NCBI GenBank assembly: GCA_947652605.1
Contig: OX393577.1
Location: forward strand, 51,373,494-51,437,493
Origin: Elmis aenea
Lineage: Eukaryota; Arthropoda; Insecta; Coleoptera; Elmidae
DNA: 64,000 nt
Reading direction: 5' to 3'
Within the stretch, counting starts at the first letter, position 1; every line of letters starts with the position of its first letter. The notes under the pieces were generated by a model. It had not been told where the DNA came from. It did not search any database and was given only the letters and a program-made list of their open reading frames with translations. Of this stretch, positions 45,815 to 57,625 are shown piece by piece. The position numbers were made by a program, and so were the translations under genes.

Positions 45815-46222
45815 AATGTAAATGACACTTACCGTACAGCCTGCATGCACAGTGAGTGCAATACGCAATACGCACGGTAATCAAAAAGCACAGTTTTTTT
45901 TTTAGAGAAATGATCAAAGTAGACATGTCAAACACTTCCTGCATGCGTAGTAAGCTAGTAAGTGAGTTATAACGCACAGAAAGCAAAACGCACAAAGTAG
46001 GCTTACGTCAAAATTGACAAGACAACGTAATTACATGTGTATATTAGCCAAAAAGCCGTTATAATCGTATGTATTGTGTTCGTAGAAAAAGTAAGCTACA
46101 TAACACGAGTTGTAAAGCAAGTGCGCACTTGTGGAAATACGCATTCGCCGCTACGCAGCTCCGTGCTCAACTTTTCCACTCGTGCGTAATATGGTTCTTA
46201 CAACTCTTATTATGTAATATAC
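45815..46222 (-). repeat. Repeat family H, copy 2
   Basis: Inverted counterpart of 11326-11729, ending CAACTCTTATTATGTAATATA. The two TTACCGTGCGT/GCATGCAGG units are recognisable, though the first has a local ACGCAATACGCA change. Confidence 0.75.
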
Positions 46223-47599
46223 TATTTAAACTTATATGGCCATAACCTCATTCTGTTGTCACATCTTCTATTTTATTTTAAATCTACAAACGCTCACAAT
46301 CATGGCCCGAAATAATTTCTGCACTTTTAAATGTTTCATAATGCAGCAATGCTTAATTTTTTTCCGTAAATAAATCACTCGGAGCTCGTTTGTTGATCGC
46401 CATGGTGGCACGCTTTTAAAATAAATTGTGCGGCATTTTTTGAAACAAATTACACTAAGTTTAGTGTGCACTGCGCACAAAAAAGTAATTTCGCAAACTT
46501 TCAGCATTGCAGTCTGAAAGTTTTCTATGCTCATGCTCGTTTCGTGATCACTTCGTCCAAGAAAACACGTCTACCTTCATTTCAAACGTTTCAATCACAC
46601 TAATGCCGCTTCATACGTTAAAGCGTTTCTGAAACTTTTGTGATCACTCATATACATATACATATAGCATAAAGAGCAATTCGGCCTCATTATTGATTAT
46701 AACATATTGCTTTCTGCAATATCGAAGTCGATGCCAAATTTTTCAAAGTATGGTATAGTAATAGTACCTAAAAAAAGAAAAAGCTTGAAGATAAAAGAAT
46801 GGTTATATTCAAAATAGGTATATTTTTACATTCTTACTAAGACTAGCAAGGGTCGAAATAAAACAATGGAAGTCGGTTATTGTTTTTTCCATAACAACGT
46901 TGATTTTCATCGAAGATTTCGCAATTTTTAAGTTATTTCGCTTATTTTTGTAAAAAGACAGATGAAATGTTAAATCACTGTAAAGAGAAAAACATATCTT
47001 TATATCTAAGTCATCACCTACTACGACTGCCTTTTAAAAAAAAGTTGTTTTATTAAACATCTCACGCGGTAGTTTATAAATAAAAATTGACCATCACTAT
47101 TTCATTACAAACAAAATTTAGTAAATTTTTTCCTTTGGCAATTTTGTGTATTAGCAACGATAGCCGAGATATTTGAGTTTAAAAATTTTGGTCGATTTCC
47201 GTTTTTTCGTTACTTATATCACGCAAGCCATGGAATTTTTAAACAAAATAATAACTTGTGTAAAATACACTCCTAAGTAGCTAACTTTTGTTCCTTTTAA
47301 CCAACCTTGTATTTTCATTATTAACTGAGCAAGCAACAGTGCCACATGGGAAAGTGAACAAGATTATTTGATTCAAAAATTTGACAAAATGAGTTTTTCT
47401 CAAACTTTGTGGTAAAATATCATTTTAGATATTAAGTGTCATATATCATTGAAATCAGAAGACAAAATGCTATCCGACTATAAGATTAAACATTTTTCGC
47501 CGTATTTAAAAAAATGAAGTTAGTGGTTAGGTTACTTAATACATAAAAAATGACCTCAAGAACGTACAAATCCAATTGATCTAATGATCAAGACAAAAA
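46223..47599. other. Non-coding, AT-rich
   Basis: An 88-codon minus-strand frame (46268-46534) has no recognised domain. The remainder has no identified ends. Confidence 0.3.
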
Positions 47600-48208
47600 A
47601 GAATACTGATTTTAGACATAATTGACCTTTAATAGTTTTTGAAAATAATTACTTTATCAATAAGAAAATGTAAAAATGTATAGGGTGTTCCGTTTAAAAA
47701 ACTGACTAATTCGAGTTTGAAGTTTGATCGGGCATTAGGAACACCTTGTGAATTATTTTAAAATTTTAACTAGTTAAAAATCATTATGACACCATTGTTG
47801 CCACAAAGCTTCGTTCTGACATAGTCAAGTTGCGAAATATCATAACTTTTTTTTAACTCCTGTTCCTGTCATTGTTTTTATAAAAACTTAAATAACTCAA
47901 AAACTACCGATTTTAGATACATAAAACCTAAATATTTTTGAAATAGAATTCAATTTTACAAAAATACATTGGCCCATAGGAAGGAGATCCACTACGTTTC
48001 TACATTATAAGCTCATGTATAACTTTTAAACCTTTCTGGACTTATTGTATCCCGTTTTGGGGCTATACCAAACAGAGTTGAGGAATATACAATATACTGG
48101 ATGTGGATGCACTCTGTTATGTTTCTATGAATTGAAATATATGTAAATTTGTAAGGCAAACAATTTTTTTTTTAACTTACCAAATCAAATATTTTTGTTT
48201 TTGGGCCA
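47600..48208. mobile_element. Decayed family C-like sequence
   Basis: GATTTTAGACATAATTGACC near 47609 parallels 49239-49258, and TAGGGTGTTCCGTTTAAAAA at 47681 is a C-type end. No clear right-hand boundary. Confidence 0.45.
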
Positions 48209-48240
48209 ATTTGCAAATTGCAAATTGCAAATTGCAAATA
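48209..48240. repeat. Short tandem repeat of ATTGCAA
   Basis: Four to five head-to-tail copies of the 7-mer TTGCAAA/ATTGCAA. Confidence 0.9.
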
Positions 48241-48328
48241 TCATTAAATTTAAATTTTTTAAATTTATGTTTTTTTATATTTTTATACATATTTGTAATT
48301 TTTTTTTTATATATTCGTAGATTTTGTA

Positions 48329-48790
48329 TTATATGGCGAATTTAATGTATGATATTTTTTCCACTTTTCTACAGTATACATAACATTTGCTAAGAGACAT
48401 AAAATTATCAAATGCAGCTCTTAGTGTGTAGCCGATGTATCCTGATAGAGCTGTCTGCAAAGCTAAAATGGGGAGATAACGGGATAAAATTAATGTGAAA
48501 AAATCACTTATGCATTCAGCAGGTGAGGTAGGTGTGTTAACAGCGTGCTGCAACAATATGTCAGTCTGTAAAATGAACGTCGCTATTACCCACCGGGTCA
48601 GTGAGCATTGCTGACCGAACATTTGTCTATTTCAGGACCCCGCTACCACAAATAGACGGGTGCTGTGATTTTTAGCGGTGTTAAATTGTCCGCAACCAGC
48701 AATATACAATCATTGCAGGCGGCGAACGTGCCACTCGCGCCTGAAACGCGTCCGTCAGTAAGCTGAAGGGTCGATCGTAAGAATTTAGGT
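48329..48790 (-). other. Exon-like, GC-richer region of unknown identity
   Basis: A 97-codon minus-strand frame (48329-48622) lies in DNA visibly richer in G and C than its surroundings. Residues near the middle read LSRYLPILALQTALSGYIGY, a moderately hydrophobic stretch. The frame has no recognised domain. The sequence from 48620 to 48790 (with CCCGCTACC and CGGCGAACGTGCC) continues the GC-rich character but has no matching frame. It could be a decayed exon, an element fragment or chance. Confidence 0.25.
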
Positions 48791-49302
48791 GAAGCCAAAG
48801 GTTAAAAAGAAATAAAGCCGTGATTTGGGTTGAGTTACTTCACACACTAATCCTGAATTTACATTTTTATCAGTTTTAACACTTGCATAACAAAATGAGT
48901 AGAAGAAATGGGAATAGATTAAGTGCACCAATTACAATTAACTTTCTTTGAGGATATTAACCGGAAGTTCTGTGCGATTTTATTTTATCTGGCCAATCCG
49001 ATATTAGGTTACCCTGAAGAAGCTTAAAAAATATTGATTGAATTATGCAAATTGTAATATGCCACTTTATAATAATTTATAATCATGTAAACATATAGCT
49101 TAAAGATGAAAATAGAACGTTATTTGACAGTTAAAACAAATTATCAAGATACTTCCAAAGCCGACTAATTAGTTTCTATTAAATATTTTGTTTGTGCCCA
49201 TTAATTATCATGAAAACCGCATTAACTCGAGAAATATTAATTTTAGACATAATAGACCTTAAACCAATTTTAAAGGATATTAAATTATCGATAATAATAT
49301 AA

Positions 49303-49611
49303 CGGGTCACGGCACACTTAATGAAAAATTTAATTTTTGTCAAAAAATTATTTGAGGTTATAAAAATTAACCAAAATGGTAGAGTTGTATCCAAAATCGT
49401 TTCCTCTTTCCAAAAATGTAAAAATATACAGGGTGTTCCATTTGAAATAACAAAGTTATGGTCGTTTCCGGCGAAACCGGAAGTGAAACAAAAGTGTACC
49501 CATGTTCAAATAATCCAGTTTTTTGCAAATGTAACATGCCTAAAATTTCATTTGTCTAAATTCAAAACTAAAGAAAAAATGGGGGTGAGCCTGATTTCAG
49601 TTACACCCTAT
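49303..49611 (+). mobile_element. Family C arm
   Basis: GGTCACGGCACACTTAATG, AATTATTTGAGGTTATAAA and CTTTCCAAAAATGTAAAAAT lead to TACAGGGTGTTCCATTTGAA at 49427, the TTCCGGCGAAACCGGAAGTG hairpin, and a terminal GTTACACCCTA. The 98-codon frame 49321-49617 is the repeat read in frame, not a gene; a similar frame begins at 19382. Confidence 0.8.
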
Positions 49612-52049
49612 ACATAAATCAGTAATATTATTTACTTATATATTGAAAATATAATACAAAAAACTAGTTTATTTGGCTGGAGAGATCACGTCCTAACAAA
49701 CTAACATAGCATTAAGTATCCTTCTACCCAATAAAATCGGTAATTTAGTTTCCTTTCCCATATATTATTAATATGGAGAGAACATTATTTATTCATTAAA
49801 TACATTTATTGGAATCTTTTGCTTCTTTGAGAAATATTTTTATTTAAACCTTCAATTTCTTTTTAATTTAATTTATTTTTTTAATTATAGATGTTAAGAT
49901 GTTTCATATTTTTTGAGTTAGAAACTTTTATTAGAAAATCTTTATTATTTTTAATCTCATCATAAAAATTATTACAAGAAATATTCTTGTAATTATATTC
50001 AGCTACAATTGATTTGCCTGTTGATACATTCAACCTATTCCGTTCTTTGGTCTATTGTGCCCCGATCATTAAAAAATTCTTTTAACGTTGGCATATGGGC
50101 CGGAATCGCAAAAAATATGCACAATTTTAACAATTCTAAATGGAAATCAGTATTATTTGAATTATTAAAATACTCTTGCTACTTCAAATTTGTGCTCATT
50201 ATTTTAAATTCTGTACCAATGGCGCCAACTACAAAATTACCAAACATTACTAGTAGCACTAAATAAATGAGTGGTTACAGCTTTAAGTTTAAGTTTGAAT
50301 ATTAAATGAAGTTTAGTAAACATTCTCATTTCAAAAAGGAGAAATGGAAAATAGAACAAAAGTGAATATTTTTGCATTCAAAAAGAGAAAGAAAGATCCA
50401 AATAATAAAAGAGAACATGTTCTCTTTAAAAGAGATATTCTGGCAACCCTAATATCATATATTCAACAATATTAGTCTATTTCGCTGTTCTTTCATTTCA
50501 TAATCTTGTGAATACTGCCAGAAGATTGCTTTTTCACTCCCAATGAATATAAGTAAGCATTATTTTAGTTTCGATATTTGGTGAAAGTTAACGAGCATAC
50601 TTTTTATAATCACTAGAATTGTTTATTGCAGTTCAAGGTAATTAACCAGGGTAGCTAACTAGATTAGTATTATTACAAATCACTTTCGTTTTTGTTTAAT
50701 GATATGTTTATCTTATATAGATCTCATTGACATAAGCTGTAATGTAATAATAATTAATAACATTGCGTAAACAAAAAAAATCCAAGTTTAAGATTTATAA
50801 CACACTATTTTGCACATTAGTAAAGGTTTTTATTCTAATTATGCATGAAAGCGAAATTGTACAACAAAAATTGATATCATAAACAAAAAAACATTTTTTT
50901 AGTTCCCGTGAATGTGCCCTTCACAAGTCTTTTTACAATAATTAGATTAACATGGTTTCCTTTCATTACGCAAATATTTGAATTTTGTTTTGTAACAATC
51001 TATTAGAAATTTTAGTTGATTGTCACGCAAAGTCATGTCGTGACTGTTCATTCTCTTTTGGCCAATTATTATTTTGTTCCAATTATTTGTATCCGTATAA
51101 AAATTGTAACGGTTTCACTTGTTTTTTTTTTTTTCGATATTTCGCAGATGTAGCGATCAAGTGTTAGGTAACATTTGGTTTTTACAAAGTGTGCTATTAA
51201 TTTTATGGAAATTTTAAATTAATAATCTTTATAGAATTGTTTTTAACACTTTACATTTTAGGGACTTGCTTAAGTTGGTGCACTATTGTATTCTAATCTA
51301 ACTAAGCAGGCTTGGTCAATTGTAATAACGTCATGAGATTACTAAAGTATTTGCTCAACTTACGAATGCGACATTTATTATTTCTAACGTGGATAAATAA
51401 AACAGCTATAGTTACAATTTTCAATTAAACTTATTAGTTGTTTTTTTTTCAGGAACTAGACAGTGTGCATATTTTTAGTTTGTTTAGATTATTACTATGT
51501 ACGTAATAAGACACTTCTTTGCTCTTTTGACCATCTTTAACGGTTTCTGAGATCATCATCTTCTTCACTTTGATCTGCTAAACACTATCAAACACTTTCG
51601 AAGCTGATTACAAAGGTTTTCATTTTATTTTTGTACGTGTAAATAATGTTTTCTTAAGAAATCAAATATTATAAGTTTGTTGCGTTTTTGTACGGCAAAA
51701 TTACATCTCGTTAAAAGCTTGTGCGTAGGACAACATTTGATTTGTACCATTAAAAATTTCAGCCGCAGCATTAAAAATTGATGAACAAAATATGTAGACA
51801 TTCAAAAACGACAAGACTCCATATAAGAGGATATAAATAATTGTATTTGGTACAAATTTATTAAAGCTTTATACGAAAACGTGCCAATAGAATACATTCT
51901 TCTCATAATAAAAACCAAGTAGGTACATATATAAACAATTTGCTGGTTAAATAGTATATTTTAAATTGGATACATTAAACAAATACAATGTTGTTAATTC
52001 GCTTTATGTGTTTTAAAATATACAAATCATTTCGAATTTACCACTAACG
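49612..52049. other. About 2.4 kb without recognised repeats or genes
   Basis: AT-rich, unique-looking. The 85-codon frame at 50009-50266 shows no domain. GAGAACATGTTCTCTTT near 50413 is a short palindrome. Confidence 0.35.
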
Positions 52050-52178
52050 TTATGGGCCGCAACATCCTGTGGCAAAACAAGGATCCACCATATGCTCACA
52101 GTGAGGATAGACACGAGAATTAACTTCCAATAGAATATTTGCCGCTGTAATCAGCAATATCACCAACTTGACGAACAT
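52050..52178 (-). CDS. Candidate small secreted cysteine-rich peptide (42 residues)
   Basis: On the minus strand an ATG (52178-52176) opens a 42-codon frame ending in TAA at 52052-52050. Residues 1-21 form a credible signal peptide: a Met-Phe-Val-Lys start, a hydrophobic core LVILLITAANILL and a small residue (Ser21) before the predicted mature part. Residues 22-42 contain four cysteines spaced C-x6-C-x4-C-C, with a GCCGP ending. Signal peptide plus a short, even-numbered set of cysteines is the layout of many insect secreted peptides (hormone-like, antimicrobial or other), but I recognise no family and do not assign a function. The frame is too short for usual gene callers. It sits in the longest repeat-free stretch. 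A TTGTTTTGCCACAGG inside the frame could serve as a splice acceptor, so the true gene may be longer or differently structured. It may also be chance. Confidence 0.35.
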   Translation of the reverse strand: MFVKLVILLITAANILLEVNSRVYPHCEHMVDPCFATGCCGP

Positions 52179-53993
52179 GTTAATAAAATCAAGGTACTGT
52201 TACGATATTTGTACTTTTAATAATACGTATTTTAATTTTTAACCATTTATATACCTTCGAGTTTATGGTGCATTTTTAACTGTTCATTGTTTCATAATTG
52301 TTACTCAATTTGTGCAAAATTAATTGCTGATTAGAGGGTATTGTTTGGTATACCATAAAATTAAACAAATTAAAACTGTTTTGTAAGGTTTAAGGTCATA
52401 AAACAGCGAAAACTTCAAAAACTTCAAATTACTGAAAAGATTTATTAAGATATCTTGTTAATCGCAATACACTGTGCTTAACTGAAACAAAACAAATCGT
52501 TCAAAACAAAAACAAAGGTGTTATGGAAGATACCTGTGAAAATACACAAATACTTGTTTACGTGTTTGTATGTCATTGCGGTGGTGATAAAGATACCATT
52601 AATTTCAACGATTTTGCAAAATTATTGCTGTTTTTTAAGTTTTCAAATCAATTTAAGAATAAAATCTCTTTTGTGAAAAATTATGTTTGGTAATAACAAT
52701 AATTAGTTATAATTTAATTATATAATCAATGTGACACACGTAATACCCAAATTTTTGCCTTCTCTTTGAACTTGGCCCGCCAACTTTTTCCAGACTCGAA
52801 TGCGTCCGCGACTTGAATTAGATTGAGAACCCCGGCAGTAATTTTACGATATAGAAAGTTTGAAATAATTACAAAACACATATAGAAGGGACAGTCGTTT
52901 GTTACAGCCGCACAAACTCTTTAAACGTATCTAGAGTAGCATCAAATTTTAATTTACAACTTACGATTTTTGGAACTACTGAAAAGCTTAGATTTCTTAT
53001 TCTTAGACACAAAAGTACCTATTACTTTAAGCAGAATTTTCAAATGAAAAAATAATTATTATATCTTAGACAATCTATTTTACCCGTAATTTTGTTGTGA
53101 AAATATAAAAAAATTTAAATTAAAATTTAATAATAAATTATACCTAATGATAAGCGCCCGTTTGCAAATAAAATTGAATGTGAGTGTACTAATGGATTTA
53201 AAATTTAAAAAAATAATATGTTAGTGCAAGCTAGCATACATTTAGTATGACTCATTACGCTTGTCATTGTTCATTTATGGATGTAGGTAGTATTTATTTA
53301 TATAATTAATGGTTTGGCATTGTTGACCAATTAATAGAAACATACTCAGGTTTTTTTTATACTAAGGACTGACATTTACGATACAGTATCCTGCTCTCCT
53401 TCCTATTTGTGATTTATTGTACAATAACGTTAGTATGAAAATGTTACTACTACTACATCGTGCTCAGGTGATTTAAAAAAGCCTTAACAAACGTACATTT
53501 TTACAACAGCAATAACTGTAACTTTTCTAGTGTTGATCACGCAATTCTTACAAGTACATCTCCTTACTTTTAACACAAACATTTTCACTTTAAAAACTTA
53601 TATTAAGATGAAACCCATATTAAAAAAGTTTAGGCTGGTATTTAAAATCCATCTTTCTTCGTTCATTTAACAATGTGATGCCGAAATAACGAATAGAATT
53701 TTATATAACATGTTCGTGCTATTCCACAAGATTGCAAACGATTTGCCCTTACCTACAAGCAATAAGCATAAGATTTTAGACTCTAGGATTGTGTATGATG
53801 ATATTTTAAACATGAAAAACATAGATTGTATACAATACCATTTTTCAATATCGGTTTTATCACTAGTTTGTAGTGTTATGTACATCCAGAAATTTTAGCC
53901 GCGAGAGTTTTTTATGAATAAAATATATATTTGAATCGGAAATGCAAAAAAAAATAAAAACTCATCCATACATTTTTTATTTTTGACCATGTA
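52179..53993. other. Sequence upstream of the candidate peptide; no firm gene
   Basis: At 52735-52856 the minus strand holds a 39-codon open stretch reading AGVLNLIQVADAFESGKSWR followed by AKFKEKAKIW, in GC-richer DNA; it looks coding-like but has no start or clear acceptor. The overlapping frames at 53667-53898 on both strands show no domain. The rest is AT-rich. Confidence 0.3.
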
Positions 53994-54345
53994 TACAGGG
54001 TGTCTCAGATTACATTTCCAGCATGGGGATCTTGCTTATTATAAGAGATACAGGTTTGTTAAAATTGGATGAATTATTCCTTAGTATGAGAGGAGCCACA
54101 ATCAATTTTTAAAAGTACAAAATTCCTCGTACTTCAGACGTTATAGCAAAAAATATGAAAATGTCGAATTTCTTTTTTCTCGCAATTTTTTTATCTTAAT
54201 CAATTTTATTTGTACTTTTTTAGTGTACTTTATAATGGAGAATGTAACGGTTATCTTAGATTTTTTTAACGCCTACCATTTTCGAGATATTACCCCTAAT
54301 TTCATTTTTTCTTATGGTCCGCGAAGTTGGCTATGGAATACTTAA
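53994..54345 (+). mobile_element. Family B left half
   Basis: TA then TACAGGGTGTCTCAGATTAC and CCAGCATGGGGATCTTGC, continuing to TTCGCGG...GTTGGCTATGG in inverse correspondence with 5330-5724. No right end was found before the LINE relic. Confidence 0.7.
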
Positions 54346-54599
54346 ATGTGCTTTTAACTAGTCGTGATAGATGGGGCAAATAAGTAGCCAAACAAAAAAG
54401 CGACCATTTCATCTAGCTATTGGAAAATGGAAAAAGTAAAAATAAGAGAGCTCATGTTCTCAAACGATACCGTAAAAGTCACGGAATCAGAAAAGAATCT
54501 GCAACACAATTTGGACATTTTAAATGCGAACAAACTTTCGCAGCAGAGCACATATTATTACATACCATCACACTAAAAAGACAAAAAGTGGAACAGGCC

Positions 54600-55000
54600 G
54601 ATGACGAACTGTTTAGGCGCAATCATCGAAAGAAATGGAGAGATGGACAAAGAAATAAGAGAAAGATCAGAAAAAGTTGAAAGAATATTTAACAGTTACG
54701 GAACAACATTTTTTAGAAACAAATAAATCTCAACAGGGACAAAAAAAAGTTGTAAAACGGTAGTAACCCCAGCACTAATATACTAGGTATCTAGGTTGGT
54801 TGGGACATCTACAGAATGAAGGAGGAAATGCTAACTAGGCAAGCATACGAAACAAGACCACAAGGAAAAAAACAGAAGGGGAAGACTTAGAAACAACTGG
54901 CAAGATAACAGTAAAAACGCTACAACGGAAGGAAACATCAAATGGGCAGAGATAAAAAAAAAGCTAGCGCGAGACAGGAAAGTGTGGAAAGCCAAAGTCA
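54600..55000 (+). pseudogene. LINE ORF2 C-terminal relic
   Basis: One frame at 54613-54723 reads LGAIIERNGEMDKEIRERSE followed by KVERIFNSYG, the conserved YLG(S/A)xIxxNGxxxxEIxxRIxxA block after the reverse transcriptase core. Around 54800-54990, across frame changes, LGHLQ/RMKEEMLTRQAYETRPQG, then RNNWQDNSKN and IKWAEIKKKLARDRKVWKA match the (G/H)(H/V)xRM...GRPRxxWxD...WxExxxLAxDRxxWR tail shared by several LINE clades. At least two frameshifts are needed. The reverse transcriptase catalytic core and the endonuclease are absent, consistent with 5' truncation. The earlier 86-codon frame (54420-54680) is out of phase with this reading. Confidence 0.8.
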
Positions 55001-55045
55001 GTGTAACTTAACAGTCCTACACCTAACGGTAGATGGACTTGAGAC

Positions 55046-56534
55046 TAGGGATTCTGTCCCGGGAATTTTCCGAGACGTAAGTCCCGGGAATTCCCGGGAC
55101 TTTCTTAGTCTCGAGTCCCGGGACATTAAGTTCGAGACTCGAGACGAGACTAAATGTTACAGAACACTGAAATAAATTTTTTATACATCTTATTTTTAAA
55201 CAAAATTTACTGCCACAAGTTTAGCCAAAATATTTTGTTTCATAATTTTTTATGTTTATAGTTTATATAGTATTTAGTTAACTTTATTTAATTTTTTTGC
55301 TTGCAATGTTTAATTATTTATGTTTATTTCTTTTCTGCTTTAAAGCTAAAGGATAATTGTTAAGTTTATTAGTAAAAATATATCTTACTTATGCTTGTTA
55401 TGTTTTCAAGTTTAATGAAAATTGCTGTTTATTTAAAATAGGCATTTACTTGGAAATATATACTTTATTTACTGTAGAATGTAGACTTAATTCAAAATAA
55501 TAATACTACTCCTACTAGTATACTTTATATACAGGGTGTGTAAAAATTGGCGGAAGCGCTAAACGTGGCGATGTTCTTCGTAAAATTCTAAGTCGAAAAT
55601 CTTAATACGAAAATGTTGTACCATGCTTGCTATGTCTGCAAGGGGTCCTCAAAGTTTTGACATTTAGTCCTTTAATAAGCGTTATTATTTAATACTTGCA
55701 CATGAAAAAGCTGCAATTTGTAATAAAAATAAATTTCGAATAGTATTTTTTTCTAGATATTGTGTTTTTCCTTTCAAAAATTGGTGTTGAAAATTTGTAA
55801 ATCACTGATTTGAATGAAAATAATACATATGGCAACATTGTCATTAGCTGTCATCTCTGTTTTTCTCGTAATTATTTCTAGTTTGTGTTTTACGATACCC
55901 AAAAGTTTGCAGCTATGTTTACGAACTGAAGGCTTTCAGTTCGAACAAAAATTGTAAATACCTAAGTAAAAATTGTTGATAAAAAAATGTCCAAACGCAA
56001 ATCAATGTATGCAATGTTGCCAATATTTTTTTTTAAATGGTTCCTGAGGCCATAGGAAGCATGGTACAACATTTTTGTATCAAGATTTTCGACTTTGAAT
56101 TTTACGAAGAAGATCGTCACGTGTAGCGCTTCCGCCAATTTATACACACCCGGTATAAAATAAATGCTTCAAAAACAAAATCCGTGAATTTGGTTTAATT
56201 TTAAAAAAATATTCTGTCAACTGTCACGACCGATTCACGATACGTGCAAAGAAGCAATTTTAAATATGTAGCGGGTGCTTTCAGAAACAATGTCACTGTC
56301 AAGAAAGCTTATTTTTTACAGTGAAAATAGCCGATGAATTTTGAGTACATGAATATACCATAATTTTTCTTGCACCTTATAAAATCTTCCGTCATTTTCG
56401 ATGGGTTAAGCCACTATTTTTTAGTATGTAAATAAAATTCGCAAAAGTCTCGAAGTCCCGGGAATTCCCGGGACTTTGATAAAAAAAATCTCGAGTCCCG
56501 GGACTTTAAAAATTGTCGAGACTCAAAATCCCTA
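55046..56534. mobile_element. hAT element with CCCGGG-rich ends (copy b)
   Basis: The left end TAGGGATTCTGTCCCGGGAA and the inverted right end TAGGGATTTTGAGTCTCG agree at the terminus. Both flanks are CTTGAGAC (55038-55045 and 56535-56542), a perfect 8-bp duplication. Subterminal sequences hold repeated GTCCCGGGAATTCCCGGGAC palindromes and TCGAGTC blocks. It is a relative of 15544-16367. A TA element (55530-56155) is nested inside. No transposase frame. Confidence 0.93.
55530..56155. mobile_element. Nested long-arm TA element (family J)
   Basis: Ends TACAGGGTGTGTAAAAATTG and CAATTTATACACACCCGGTA are inverted, each flanked by TA. The arms pair for about 110 bp, for instance TTCGTAAAATTCTAAGTCG near 55577 with CGACTTTGAATTTTACGAAG near 56089, and GTTGTACCATGCTTGC with GAAGCATGGTACAAC. 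No coding capacity. The 61-codon frame at 55962-56147 follows from the arm. Confidence 0.9.
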
Positions 56535-56542
56535 CTTGAGAC

Positions 56543-57625
56543 TAAATAAAAATAAAAAATAAAATAGTTTTTTAATTAAAAAAGGGTTTGATCTCTTATA
56601 AACTTGGTAGAACGTATTTTTGTAGGTCTTTGAGATAAAATGTATCTGTTTAATTGTAACGGGTTTTTAAGTTATTTAGAAACTCAGGTTGTGTATAAAC
56701 GCCCCATGTCTTGAACATATTATGTAAGAAGAACTGTGTGTGGGATAAAAGCATAAAAACGCTAAATCATAAATAATAAGAAAACGGAATAGCTTACAAC
56801 CAGACGATGAGAAAAGCGAATGAATATGTGATGCATCTTACAGTTTCTCTGTTTTATTTATATTGACTTAAATGCTCAAGGGGTTGCGATATTTAATATT
56901 AAATTGACTGCGAAATATGGCCCACTGGGGCCGGGCCCGGGATCCATACAATAAACATCACTTTGAAATAGATGTTTTAATATTAAATTCGTAATTTTTA
57001 ATATCACGTTGAATGTTTTTCATTTTGGTTGGTAGCGATGCAAATATCAGAAGTAAAATATATGACACATTCCGCAGTATTTGCTACCGGTTTTTGTATT
57101 GCCCTACGCACGCGTATACTTGAATCGATTTCTACCTCGTACCCGTAAGAGAATTTATTACAGTGTTGAATTTAAATATTTTGAATACCTTTACATTTTT
57201 GAGCCAAAGAATGAGATATAAGCATTCTCTGTATAAGCGGAAAACGATATTTGCCATGAATATAAAACGGAATGTGGTAAAAAAGCTTTGTTTTATTAAT
57301 TTTGATTACGACATCCAAATTGATGTAATAAAAATATTTTTGTTATACTTTTCCTTATTGTATTGCTTGCAATTCATAAATGATATACATGGATTATAAA
57401 TGCAAATAAGACAGATATTTTAAAATAGATTTAGATTAGTCATTGCTTCCTTGACGATAACTACCAAAGTCGTTAATAAATTTAGGATACGAAATTACTA
57501 CTTAATCGACAAAGCCACAATAAAAAATATGAAAATGTAGTATAAAACAAAAACAAAAATGCCGTATGAAAAAGTTGTGCAGTTTAATAAACATAGTATA
57601 GGGTAGTATTTAACGTTATATTATA
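56543..57625. other. Non-coding spacer
   Basis: AT-rich except for a short GC block with GGGGCCGGGCCCGGGATCC at 56926-56944. The 78-codon frame at 57163-57399 shows no domain. Confidence 0.35.

Noticed and set aside
49321..49617. 98-codon frame with a relative at 19382
   Set aside because: The similarity is explained by family C repeat DNA; the frame crosses the TACAGGG motif and is not maintained in other copies.
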